A stretch of 64,000 nucleotides of DNA, taken from Membranipora membranacea (taxonomy: Eukaryota > Bryozoa > Gymnolaemata > Cheilostomatida > Membraniporidae). Position 1 is the first letter of the stretch. Each line of letters opens with the position of its first letter. The stretch spans positions 17,610,001-17,674,000 of the forward strand of contig OU612072.1 of NCBI GenBank assembly GCA_914767715.1, given 5' to 3'. Below the pieces are notes generated by a model that ran no database searches, was not told the DNA's origin, and saw only the letters and a program-made list of their open reading frames with translations. Positions 46,501 through 60,084 of this stretch are shown piece by piece. Made by a program: the position numbers and the translations under genes.

Positions 46501-47970
46501 TCAACTCAGTGAGATAAACACTTTCGTCCGTTTTAGCGACGTTTTTCGCTATAACTTCGCCAATTTTTGTCCGATCGACCCGATATTTGCGCCATTAGAC
46601 TCGCAGCGAGAAACTGAGTCAGAATAAGTGTTTCAATTTGAAATTTGAAAGTTTTTTCAAAATGCGCATTTTTTTCACCAAGATGCTCAACTCAGTGAGA
46701 TAAACACTTTCGCGCGATTTTACGACTTTTTTCGCTATAACTTCGCCAATTTTTGTCCGATCGTCCCGATATTTGCGGCAAAAGACTCGCAGCGAGAAAC
46801 TGAGTCAGAATAAGTGTTTCAATTTGAAATTTGAAAGTTTTTTCAAAATGCGCATTTTTTTCACCAAGATGCTCAACTCAGTGAGATAAACACTTTCGTC
46901 CGTTTTAGCGACGTTTTTCGCTATAACTTCGCCAATTTTTGTCCGATCGTCCCGATATTTGCGGCAAAAGACTCGCAGCGAGAAACTGAGTCAGAATAAG
47001 TGTTTCAATTTGAAATTTGAAAGTTTTTTCAAAATGCGCATTTTTTTCACCAAGATGCTCAACTCAGTGAGATAAACACTTTCGTCCGTTTTAGCGACGT
47101 TTTTCGTTATAACTTCGCCAATTTTTGTCCGATCGTCCCGATATTTGCGCCATTAGACTCGCAGCGAGAAACTGAGTCAGAATAAGTGTTTCAATTTGAA
47201 ATTTGAAAGTTTTTTCAAAATGCGCATTTTTTTCACCAAGATGCTCAACTCAGTGAGATAAACACTTTCGCGCGATTTGACGACTTTTTTCGCTATAACT
47301 TCGCCAATTTTTGTCCGATCGTCCCGATATTTGCGGCAAAAGACTCGCAGCGAGAAACTGAGTCAGAATAAGTGTTTCAATTTGAAATTTGAAAGTTTTT
47401 TCAAAATGCGCATTTTTTTCACCAAGATGCTCAACTCAGTGAGATAAACACTTTCGTCCGTTTTAGCGACGTTTTTCGTTATAACTTCGCCAATTTTTGT
47501 CCGATCGTCCCGATATTTGCGCCATTAGACTCGCAGCGAGAAACTGAGTCAGAATAAGTGTTTCAATTTGAAATTTGAAAGTTTTTTCAAAATGCGCATT
47601 TTTTTCACCAAGATGCTCAACTCAGTGAGATAAACACTTTCGCGCGATTTGATGACTTTTTTCGCTATAACTTCGCCAATTTTTGTCCGATCGTCCCGAT
47701 ATTTGCGGCAAAAGACTCGCAGCGAGAAACTGAGTCAGAATAAGTGTTTCAATTTGAAATTTGAAAGTTTTTTCAAAATGCGCATTTTTTTCACCAAGAT
47801 GCTCAACTCAGTGAGATAAACACTTTCGTCCGTTTTAGCGACGTTTTTCGCTATAACTTCGCCAATTTTTGTCCGATCGTCCCGATATTTGCGCCATTAG
47901 ACTCGCAGCGAGAAACTGAGTCAGAATAAGTGTTTCAATTTGAAATTTGAAAGTTTTTTCAAAATGCGCA

Positions 47971-50900
47971 TTTGTTTCACCAAGATGCTCAACTCAGTGA
48001 GATAAACACTTTCGCGCGATTTGACGACTTTTTTCGCTATAACTTCGCCAATTTTTGTCCGATCGTCCCGATATTTGCGGCAAAAGACTCGCAGCGAGAA
48101 ACTGAGTCAGAATAAGTGTTTCAATTTGAAATTTGAAAGTTTTTTCAAAATGCGCATTTTTTTCACCAAGATGCTCAACTCAGTGAGATAAACACTTTCG
48201 TCCGTTTTAGCGACGTTTTTCGCTATAACTTCGCCAATTTTTGTCCGATCGTCCCGATATTTGCGCCATTAGACTCGCAGCGAGAAACTGAGTCAGAATA
48301 AGTGTTTCAATCTGAAATTTGAAAGTTTTTTCAAAGTGCGCATTTTTTTCACCAAGATGCTCAACTCAGTGAGATAAACACTTTCGTCCGTTTTAGCGAC
48401 GTTTTTCGCTATAACTTCGCCAATTTTTGTCCGATCGACCCGATATTTGCGCCATTAGACTCGCAGCGAGAAACTGAGTCAGAATAAGTGTTTCAATTTG
48501 AAATTTGAAAGTTTTTTCAAAATGCGCATTTTTTTCACCAAGATGCTCAACTCAGTGAGATAAACACTTTCGCGCGATTTGACGACTTTTTTCGCTATAA
48601 CTTCGCCAATTTTTGTCCGATCGTCCCGATATTTGCGGCAAAAGACTCGCAGCGAGAAACTGAGTCAGAATAAGTGTTTCAATTTGAAATTTGAAAGTTT
48701 TTTCAAAATGCGCATTTTTTTCACCAAGATGCTCAACTCAGTGAGATAAACACTTTCGTCCGTTTTAGCGACGTTTTTCGCTATAACTTCGCCAATTTTT
48801 GTCCGATCGTCCCGATATTTACGCCATTAGACTCGCAGCGAGAAACTGAGTCAGAATAAGTGTTTCAATTTGAAATTTGAAAGTTTTTTCAAAATGCGCA
48901 TTTTTTTCACCAAGATGCTCAACTCAGTGAGATAAACACTTTCGCGCGATTTGACGACTTTTTTCGCTATAACTTCGCCAATTTTTGTCCGATCGTCCCG
49001 ATATTTGCGGCAAAAGACTCGCAGCGAGAAACTGAGTCAGAATAAGTGTTTCAATTTGAAATTTGAAAGTTTTTTCAAAATGCGCATTTTTTTCACCAAG
49101 ATGCTCAACTCAGTGAGATAAACACTTTCGTCCGTTTTAGCGACGTTTTTCGCTATAACTTCGCCAATTTTTGTCCGATCGTCCCGATATTTGCGGCAAA
49201 AGACTCGCAGCGAGAAACTGAGTCAGAATAAGTGTTTCAATTTGAAATTTGAAAGTTTTTTCAAAATGCGCATTTTTTTCACCAAGATGCTCAACTCAGT
49301 GAGATAAACACTTTCGCGCGATTTGACGACTTTTTTCGCTATAACTTCGCCAATTTTTGTCCGATCGTCCCGATATTTGCGGCAAAAGACTCGCAGCGAG
49401 AAACTGAGTCAGAATAAGTGTTTCAATTTGAAATTTGAAAGTTTTTTCAAAATGCGCATTTTTTTCACCAAGATGCTCAACTCAGGGAGATAAACACTTT
49501 CGTCCGTTTTAGCGACGTTTTTCGCTATAACTTCGCCAATTTTTGTCCGATCGTCCCGATATTTGCGCCATTAGACTCGCAGCGAGAAACTGAGTCAGAA
49601 TAAGTGTTTCAATCTGAAATTTGAAAGTTTTTTCAAAATGCGCATTTTTTTCACCAAGATGCTCAACTCAGTGAGATAAACACTTTCGTCCGTTTTAGCG
49701 ACGTTTTTCGCTATAACTTCGCCAATTTTTGTCCGATCGTCCCGATATTTGCGCCATTAGACTCGCAGCGAGAAACTGAGTCAGAATAAGTGTTTCAATT
49801 TGAAATTTGAAAGTTTTTTCAAAATGCGCATTTTTTTCACCAAGATGCTCAACTCAGTGAGATAAACACTTTCGCGCGATTTGACGACTTTTTTCGCTAT
49901 AACTTCGCCAATTTTTGTCCGATCGTCCCGATATTTGCGGCAAAAGACTCGCAGCGAGAAACTGAGTCAGAATAAGTGTTTCAATTTGAAATTTGAAAGT
50001 TTTTTCAAAATGCGCATTTTTTTCACCAAGATGCTCAACTCAGTGAGATAAACACTTTCGTCCGTTTTAGCGACGTTTTTCGCTATAACTTCGCCAATTT
50101 TTGTCCGATCGTCCCGATATTTGCGCCATTAGACTCGCAGCGAGAAACTGAGTCAGAATAAGTGTTTCAATTTGAAATTTGAAAGTTTTTTCAAAATGCG
50201 CATTTTTTTCACCAAGATGCTCAACTCAGTGAGATAAACACTTTCGCGCGATTTGACGACTTTTTTCGCTATAACTTCGCCAATTTTTGTCCGATCGTCC
50301 CGATATTTGCGGCAAAAGACTCGCAGCGAGAAACTGAGTCAGAATAAGTGTTTCAATTTGAAATTTGAAAGTTTTTTCAAAATGCGCATTTTTTTCACCA
50401 AGATGCTCAACTCAGTGAGATAAACACTTTCGTCCGTTTTAGCGACGTTTTTCGCTATAACTTCGCCAATTTTTGTCCGATCGTCCCGATATTTGCGCCA
50501 TTAGACTCGCAGCGAGAAACTGAGTCAGAATAAGTGTTTCAATTTGAAATTTGAAAGTTTTTTCAAAATGCGCATTTTTTTCACCAAGATGCTCAACTCA
50601 GTGAGATAAACACTTTCGCGCGATTTGACGACTTTTTTCGCTATAACTTCGCCAATTTTTGTCCGATCGTCCCGATATTTGCGCCATTAGACTCGCAGCG
50701 AGAAACTGAGTCAGAATAAGTGTTTCAATTTGAAATTTGAAAGTTTTTTCAAAATGCGCATTTTTTTCACCAAGATGCTCAACTCAGTGAGATAAACACT
50801 TTCGTCCGTTTTAGCGACGTTTTTCGTTATAACTTCGCCAATTTTTGTCCGATCGTCCCGATATTTGCGCCATTAGACTCGCAGCGAGAAACTGAGTCAG

Positions 50901-53900
50901 AATAAGTGTTTCAATTTGAAATTTGAAAGTTTTTTCAAAATGCGCATTTTTTTCACCAAGATGCTCAACTCAGTGAGATAAACACTTTCGTCCGTTTTAG
51001 CGACGTTTTTCGTTATAACTTCGCCAATTTTTGTCCGATCGTCCCGATATTTGCGCCATTAGACTCGCAGCGAGAAACTGAGTCAGAATAAGTGTTTCAA
51101 TTTGAAATTTGAAAGTTTTTTCAAAATGCGCATTTTTTTCACCAAGATGCTCAACTCAGTGAGATAAACACTTTCGTCCGTTTTAGCGACTTTTTTCGCT
51201 ATAACTTCGCCAATTTTTTTCCGATCGTCCCGATATTTGCGGCAAAAGACTCGCAGCGAGAAACTGAGTCAGAATAAGTGTTTCAATTTGAAATTTGAAA
51301 GTTTTTTCAAAATGCGCATTTTTTTCACCAAGATGCTCAACTCAGTGAGATAAACACTTTCGTCCGTTTTAGCGACGTTTTTCGCTATAACTTCGCCAAT
51401 TTTTGTCCGATCGTCCCGATATTTGCGCCATTAGACTCGCAGCGAGAAACTGAGTCAGAATAAGTGTTTCAATCTGAAATTTGAAAGTTTTTTCAAAATG
51501 CGCATTTTTTTCACCAAGATGCTCAACTCAGTGAGATAAACACTTTCGTCCGTTTTAGCGACGTTTTTCGCTATAACTTCGCCAATTTTTGTCCGATCGT
51601 CCCGATATTTGCGCCATTAGACTCGCAGCGAGAAACTGAGTCAGAATAAGTGTTTCAATTTGAAATTTGAAAGTTTTTTCAAAATGCGCATTTTTTTCAC
51701 CAAGATGCTCAACTCAGTGAGATAAACACTTTCGCGCGATTTGACGACTTTTTTCGCTATAACTTCGCCAATTTTTGTCCGATCGTCCCGATATTTGCGG
51801 CAAAAGACTCGCAGCGAGAAACTGAGTCAGAATAAGTGTTTCAATTTGAAATTTGAAAGTTTTTTCAAAATGCGCATTTTTTTCACCAAGATGCTCAACT
51901 CAGTGAGATAAACACTTTCGTCCGTTTTAGCGACGTTTTTCGCTATAACTTCGCCAATTTTTGTCCGATCGTCCCGATATTTGCGCCATTAGACTCGCAG
52001 CGAGAAACTGAGTCAGAATAAGTGTTTCAATTTGAAATTTGAAAGTTTTTTCAAAATGCGCATTTTTTTCACCAAGATGCTCAACTCAGTGAGATAAACA
52101 CTTTCGCGCGATTTTACGACTTTTTTCGCTATAACTTCGCCAATTTTTGTCCGATCGTCCCGATATTTGCGGCAAAAGACTCGCAGCGAGAAACTGAGTC
52201 AGAATAAGTGTTTCAATTTGAAATTTGAAAGTTTTTTCAAAATGCGCATTTTTTTCACCAAGATGCTCAACTCAGTGAGATAAACACTTTCGTCCGTTTT
52301 AGCGACTTTTTTCGCTATAACTTCGCCAATTTTTGTCCGATCGTCCCGATATTTGCGCCATTAGACTCGCAGCGAGAAACTGAGTCAGAATAAGTGTTTC
52401 AATTTGAAATTTGAAAGTTTTTTCAAAATGCGCATTTTTTTCACCAAGATGCTCAACTCAGTGAGATAAACACTTTCGCGCGATTTGACGACTTTTTTCG
52501 CTATAACTTCGCCAATTTTTGTCCGATCGTCCCGATATTTGCGGCAAAAGACTCGCAGCGAGAAACTGAGTCAGAATAAGTGTTTCAATTTGAAATTTGA
52601 AAGTTTTTTCAAAATGCGCATTTTTTTCACCAAGATGCTCAACTCAGTGAGATAAACACTTTCGTCCGTTTTAGCGACGTTTTTCGTTATAACTTCGCCA
52701 ATTTTTGTCCGATCGTCCCGATATTTGCGCCATTAGACTCGCAGCGAGAAACTGAGTCAGAATAAGTGTTTCAATTTGAAATTTGAAAGTTTTTTCAAAA
52801 TGCGCATTTTTTTCACCAAGATGCTCAACTCAGTGAGATAAACACTTTCGCGCGATTTGACGACTTTTTTCGCTATAACTTCGCCAATTTTTGTCCGATC
52901 GTCCCGATATTTGCGGCAATAGACTCGCAGCGAGAAACTGAGTCAGAATAAGTGTTTCAATTTGAAATTTGAAAGTTTTTTCAAAATGCGCATTTTTTTC
53001 ACCAAGATGCTCAACTCAGTGAGATAAACACTTTCGTCCGTTTTAGCGACGTTTTTCGTTATAACTTCGCCAATTTTTGTCCGATCGTCCCGATATTTGC
53101 GCCATTAGACTCGCAGCGAGAAACTGAGTCAGAATAAGTGTTTCAATTTGAAATTTGAAAGTTTTTTCAAAATGCGCATTTGTTTCACCAAGATGCTCAA
53201 CTCAGTGAGATAAACACTTTCGCGCGATTTGACGACTTTTTTCGCTATAACTTCGCCAATTTTTGTCCGATCGTCCCGATATTTGCGGCAAAAGACTCGC
53301 AGCGAGAAACTGAGTCAGAATAAGTGTTTCAATTTGAAATTTGAAAGTTTTTTCAAAATGCGCATTTTTTTCACCAAGATGCTCAACTCAGTGAGATAAA
53401 CACTTTCGTCCGTTTTAGCGACGTTTTTCGCTATAACTTCGCCAATTTTTGTCCGATCGTCCCGATATTTGCGCCATTAGACTCGCAGCGAGAAACTGAG
53501 TCAGAATAAGTGTTTCAATCTGAAATTTGAAAGTTTTTTCAAAGTGCGCATTTTTTTCACCAAGATGCTCAACTCAGTGAGATAAACACTTTCGTCCGTT
53601 TTAGCGACGTTTTTCGCTATAACTTCGCCAATTTTTGTCCGATCGACCCGATATTTGCGCCATTAGACTCGCAGCGAGAAACTGAGTCAGAATAAGTGTT
53701 TCAATTTGAAATTTGAAAGTTTTTTCAAAATGCGCATTTTTTTCACCAAGATGCTCAACTCAGTGAGATAAACACTTTCGCGCGATTTGACGACTTTTTT
53801 CGCTATAACTTCGCCAATTTTTGTCCGATCGTCCCGATATTTGCGGCAAAAGACTCGCAGCGAGAAACTGAGTCAGAATAAGTGTTTCAATTTGAAATTT

Positions 53901-56500
53901 GAAAGTTTTTTCAAAATGCGCATTTTTTTCACCAAGATGCTCAACTCAGTGAGATAAACACTTTCGTCCGTTTTAGCGACGTTTTTCGCTATAACTTCGC
54001 CAATTTTTGTCCGATCGTCCCGATATTTACGCCATTAGACTCGCAGCGAGAAACTGAGTCAGAATAAGTGTTTCAATTTGAAATTTGAAAGTTTTTTCAA
54101 AATGCGCATTTTTTTCACCAAGATGCTCAACTCAGTGAGATAAACACTTTCGCGCGATTTGACGACTTTTTTCGCTATAACTTCGCCAATTTTTGTCCGA
54201 TCGTCCCGATATTTGCGGCAAAAGACTCGCAGCGAGAAACTGAGTCAGAATAAGTGTTTCAATTTGAAATTTGAAAGTTTTTTCAAAATGCGCATTTTTT
54301 TCACCAAGATGCTCAACTCAGTGAGATAAACACTTTCGTCCGTTTTAGCGACGTTTTTCGCTATAACTTCGCCAATTTTTTGTCCGATCGTCCCGATATT
54401 TGCGGCAAAAGACTCGCAGCGAGAAACTGAGTCAGAATAAGTGTTTCAATTTGAAATTTGAAAGTTTTTTAAAATGCGCATTTTTTTCACCAAGATGCTC
54501 AACTCAGTGAGATAAACACTTTCGCGCGATTTGACGACTTTTTTCGCTATAACTTCGCCAATTTTTGTCCGATCGTCCCGATATTTGCGGCAAAAGACTC
54601 GCAGCGAGAAACTGAGTCAGAATAAGTGTTTCAATTTGAAATTTGAAAGTTTTTTCAAAATGCGCATTTTTTTCACCAAGATGCTCAACTCAGGGAGATA
54701 AACACTTTCGTCCGTTTTAGCGACGTTTTTCGCTATAACTTCGCCAATTTTTGTCCGATCGTCCCCGATATTTGCGCCATTAGACTCGCAGCGAGAAACT
54801 GAGTCAGGAATAAGTGTTTCAATCTGAAATTTGAAAGTTTTTTCAAAATGCGCATTTTTTTCACCAAGATGCTCAACTCAGTGAGATAAACACTTTCGTC
54901 CGTTTTAGCGACGTTTTTCGCTATAACTTCGCCAATTTTTGTCCGATCGTCCCGATATTTGCGCCATTAGACTCGCAGCGAGAAACTGAGTCAGAATAAG
55001 TGTTTCAATTTGAAATTTGAAAGTTTTTTCAAAATGCGCATTTTTTTCACCAAGATGCTCAACTCAGTGAGATAAACACTTTCGCGCGATTTGACGACTT
55101 TTTTCGCTATAACTTCGCCAATTTTTGTCCGATCGTCCCGATATTTGCGGCAAAAGACTCGCAGCGAGAAACTGAGTCAGAATAAGTGTTTCAATTTGAA
55201 ATTTGAAAGTTTTTTCAAAATGCGCATTTTTTTCACCAAGATGCTCAACTCAGTGAGATAAACACTTTCGTCCGTTTTAGCGACGTTTTTCGCTATAACT
55301 TCGCCAATTTTTGTCCGATCGTCCCGATATTTGCGCCATTAGACTCGCAGCGAGAAACTGAGTCAGAATAAGTGTTTCAATTTGAAATTTGAAAGTTTTT
55401 TCAAAATGCGCATTTTTTTCACCAAGATGCTCAACTCAGTGAGATAAACACTTTCGCGCGATTTGACGACTTTTTTCGCTATAACTTCGCCAATTTTTGT
55501 CCGATCGTCCCGATATTTGCGGCAAAAGACTCGCAGCGAGAAACTGAGTCAGAATAAGTGTTTCAATTTGAAATTTGAAAGTTTTTTCAAAATGCGCATT
55601 TTTTTCACCAAGATTGCTCAACTCAGTGAGATAAACACTTTCGTCCGTTTTAGCGACGTTTTTCGCTATAACTTCGCCAATTTTTGTCCGATCGTCCCGA
55701 TATTTGCGCCATTAGACTCGCAGCGAGAAACTGAGTCAGAATAAGTGTTTCAATTTGAAATTTGAAAGTTTTTTCAAAATGCGCATTTTTTTCACCAAGA
55801 TGCTCAACTCAGTGAGATAAACACTTTCGCGCGATTTGACGACTTTTTTCGCTATAACTTCGCCAATTTTTGTCCGATCGTCCCGATATTTGCGCCATTA
55901 GACCTCGCAAGCGAGAAACTGAGTCAGAATAAGTGTTTCAATTTGAAATTTGAAAGTTTTTTCAAAATGCGCATTTTTTTCACCAAGATGCTCAACTCAG
56001 TGAGATAAACACTTTCGTCCGTTTTAGCGACGTTTTTCGCTATAACTTCGCCAATTTTTGTCCGATCGTCCCGATATTTGCGCCATTAGACTCGCAGCGA
56101 GAAACTGAGTCAGAATAAGTGTTTCAATTTGAAATTTGAAAGTTTTTTCAAAATGCGCATTTTTTTCACCAAGATGCTCAACTCAGTGAGATAAACACTT
56201 TCGTCCGTTTTAGCGACGTTTTTCGTTATAACTTCGCCAATTTTTGTCCGATCGTCCCGATATTTGCGCCATTAGACTCGCAGCGAGAAACTGAGTCAGA
56301 ATAAGTGTTTCAATTTGAAATTTGAAAGTTTTTTCAAAATGCGCATTTTTTCACCAAGATGCTCAACTCAGTGAGATAAACACTTTCGTCCGTTTTAGCG
56401 ACTTTTTTCGCTATAACTTCGCCATTTTTTGTCCGATCGTCCCGATATTTGCGGCAAAAGACTCGCAGCGAGAAACTGAGTCAGAATAAGTGTTTCAATT
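47971..56500 (+). repeat. Large internal duplication, offset 5208 bp (28 units)
   Basis: Rare variants recur exactly 5208 bases apart: GCATTTGTTTCAC at 47971 and 53179; CAAAGTGCG at 48332 and 53540; TTTACGCCATT at 48821 and 54029; CTCAGGGAGA at 49481 and 54689; and the chimeric unit TTTTAGCGACTTTTTTCGC at about 51181 and 56391. The second copy has extra single-base indels. Confidence 0.85.
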
Positions 56501-59500
56501 TGAAATTTGAAAGTTTTTTCAAAATGCGCATTTTTTTCACCAAGATGCTCAACTCAGTGAGATAAACACTTTCGTCCGTTTTAGCGACGTTTTTCGCTAT
56601 AACTTCGCCAATTTTTGTCCGATCGTCCCGATATTTGCGCCATTAGACTCGCAGCGAGAAACTGAGTCAGAATAAGTGTTTCAATCTGAAATTTGAAAGT
56701 TTTTTCAAAATGCGCATTTTTTTCACCAAGATGCTCAACTCAGTGAGATAAACACTTTCGTCCGTTTTTAGCGACGTTTTTCGCTATAACTTCGCCAATT
56801 TTTGTCCGATCGTCCCGATATTTGCGCCATTAGACTCGCAGCGAGAAACTGAGTCAGAATAAGTGTTTCAATTTGAAATTTGAAAGTTTTTTCAAAATGC
56901 GCATTTTTTTCACCAAGATGCTCAACTCAGTGAGATAAACACTTTCGCGCGATTTGACGACTTTTTTCGCTATAACTTCGCCAATTTTTGTCCGATCGTC
57001 CCGATATTTGCGGCAAAAGACTCGCAGCGAGAAACTGAGTCAGAATAAGTGTTTCAATTTGAAATTTGAAGTTTTTTTAAAATGCGCATTTTTTTCACCA
57101 AAGATGCTCAACTCAGTGAGATAAACACTTTCGTCCGTTTTAGCGACGTTTTTCGCTATAACTTCGCCAATTTTTGTCCGATCGTCCCGATATTTGCGCC
57201 ATTAGACTCGCAGCGAGAAACTGAGTCAGAATAAGTGTTTCAATTTGAAATTTGAAAGTTTTTTCAAAATGCGCATTTTTTTCACCAAGATGCTCAACTC
57301 AGTGAGATAAACACTTTCGCGCGATTTGACGACTTTTTTCGCTATAACTTCGCCAATTTTTGTCCGATCGTCCCGATATTTGCGGCAAAAGACTCGCAGC
57401 GAGAAACTGAGTCAGAATAAGTGTTTCAATTTGAAATTTGAAAGTTTTTTCAAAATGCGCATTTTTTTCACCAAGATGCTCAACTCAGTGAGATAAACAC
57501 TTTCGTCCGTTTTAGCGACGTTTTTCGCTATAACTTCGCCAATTTTTGTCCGATCGTCCCGATATTTGCGCCATTAGACTCGCAGCGAGGAAACTGAGTC
57601 AGAATAAGTGTTTCAATTTGAAATTTGAAAGTTTTTTCAAAATGCGCATTTTTTTCACCAAGATGCTCAACTCAGTGAGATAAACACTTTCGCGCGATTT
57701 GACGACTTTTTTCGCTATAACTTCGCCAATTTTTGTCCGATCGTCCCGATATTTGCGCCATTAGACTCGCAGCGAGAAACTGAGTCAGAATAAGTGTTTC
57801 AATTTGAAATTTGAAAGTTTTTTCAAAATGCGCATTTTTTTCACCAAGATGCTCAACTCAGTGAGATAAACACTTTCGTCCGTTTTAGCGACGTTTTTCG
57901 CTATAACTTCGCCAATTTTTGTCCGATCGTCCCGATATTTGCGCCATTAGACTCGCAGCGAGAAACTGAGTCAGAATAAGTGTTTCAATTTGAAATTTGA
58001 AAGTTTTTTCAAAATGCGCATTTTTTTCACCAAGATGCTCAACTCAGTGAGATAAACACTTTCGTCCGTTTTAGCGACGTTTTTTCGTTATAACTTCGCC
58101 AATTTTTGTCCGATCGTCCCGATATTTGCGCCATTAGACTCGCAGCGAGAAACTGAGTCAGAATAAGTGTTTCAATTTGAAATTTGAAAGTTTTTTCAAA
58201 ATGCGCATTTTTTTCACCAAGATGCTCAACTCAGTGAGATAAACACTTTCGCGCGATTTGACGACTTTTTTCGCTATAACTTCGCCAATTTTTGTCCGAT
58301 CGTCCCGATATTTGCGGCAAAAGACTCGCAGCGAGAAACTGAGTCAGAATAAGTGTTTCAATTTGAAATTTGAAAGTTTTTTCAAAATGCGCATTTTTTC
58401 ACCAAGATGCTCAACTCAGTGAGATAAACACTTTCGTCCGTTTTAGCGACGTTTTTCGCTATAACTTCGCCAATTTTTGTCCGATCGTCCCGATATTTGC
58501 GCCATTAGACTCGCAGCGAGAAACTGAGTCAGAATAAGTGTTTCAATTTGAAATTTGAAAGTTTTTTCAAAATGCGCATTTTTTTCACCAAGATGCTCAA
58601 CTCAGTGAGATAAACACTTTCGCGCGATTTGACGACTTTTTTCGCTATAACTTCGCCAATTTTTGTCCGACTCGTCCGATATTTGCGGCAAAAGACTCGC
58701 AGCGAGAAACTGAGTCAGAATAAGTGTTTCAATTTGAAATTTGAAAGTTTTTTCAAAATGCGCATTTTTTTCACCAAGATGCTCAACTCAGTGAGATAAA
58801 CACTTTCGTCCGTTTTAGCGACGTTTTTCGTTATAACTTCGCCAATTTTTGTCCGATCGTCCCGATATTTGCGCCATTAGAACTCGCAGCGAGAAACTGA
58901 GTCAGAATAAGTGTTTCAATTTGAAATTTGAAAGTTTTTTCAAAATGCGCATTTTTTTCACCAAGATGCTCAACTCAGTGAGATAAACACTTTCGCGCGA
59001 TTTGACGACTTTTTTCGCTATAACTTCGCCAATTTTGTCCGATCGTCCCGATATTTGCGGCAAAAGACTCGCAGCGAGAAACTGAGTCAGAATAAGTGTT
59101 TCAATTTGAAATTTGAAAGTTTTTTCAAAATGCGCATTTTTTTCACCAAGATGCTCAACTCAGTGAGATAAACACTTTCGTCCGTTTTAGCGACGTTTTT
59201 CGTTATAACTTCGCCAATTTTTTGTCCGATCGTCCCGATATTTGCGCCATTAGACTCGCAGCGAGAAACTGAGTCAGAATAAGTGTTTCAATTTGAAATT
59301 TGAAAGTTTTTTCAAAATGCGCATTTTTTTCACCAAGATGCTCAACTCAGTGAGATAAACACTTTCGCGCGATTTGACGACTTTTTTCGCTATAACTTCG
59401 CCAATTATTTGTCCGATCGTCCCGATATTTGCGGCAAAAGACTCGCAGTGAGAAACTGAGTCAGAATAAGTGTTTCAATTTGAAATTTGAAAGTTTTTTC

Positions 59501-59584
59501 AAAATGCGCATTTTTTTCACCAAGATGCTCAACTCAGTGAGATAAACACTTTCGACACTTTCGTCCGTTTTAGCGACGTTTTTC

Positions 59585-60084
59585 NNNNNNNNNNNNNNNN
59601 NNNNNNNNNNNNNNNNNNNNNNNNNNNNNNNNNNNNNNNNNNNNNNNNNNNNNNNNNNNNNNNNNNNNNNNNNNNNNNNNNNNNNNNNNNNNNNNNNNNN
59701 NNNNNNNNNNNNNNNNNNNNNNNNNNNNNNNNNNNNNNNNNNNNNNNNNNNNNNNNNNNNNNNNNNNNNNNNNNNNNNNNNNNNNNNNNNNNNNNNNNNN
59801 NNNNNNNNNNNNNNNNNNNNNNNNNNNNNNNNNNNNNNNNNNNNNNNNNNNNNNNNNNNNNNNNNNNNNNNNNNNNNNNNNNNNNNNNNNNNNNNNNNNN
59901 NNNNNNNNNNNNNNNNNNNNNNNNNNNNNNNNNNNNNNNNNNNNNNNNNNNNNNNNNNNNNNNNNNNNNNNNNNNNNNNNNNNNNNNNNNNNNNNNNNNN
60001 NNNNNNNNNNNNNNNNNNNNNNNNNNNNNNNNNNNNNNNNNNNNNNNNNNNNNNNNNNNNNNNNNNNNNNNNNNNNNNNNNNNN
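59585..60084. other. Assembly gap of exactly 500 N
   Basis: A round 500 indicates a placeholder of unknown true length. Just left of it the unit contains a duplicated ACACTTTCG (59546-59563), typical of a poorly resolved contig end. Confidence 0.95.
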
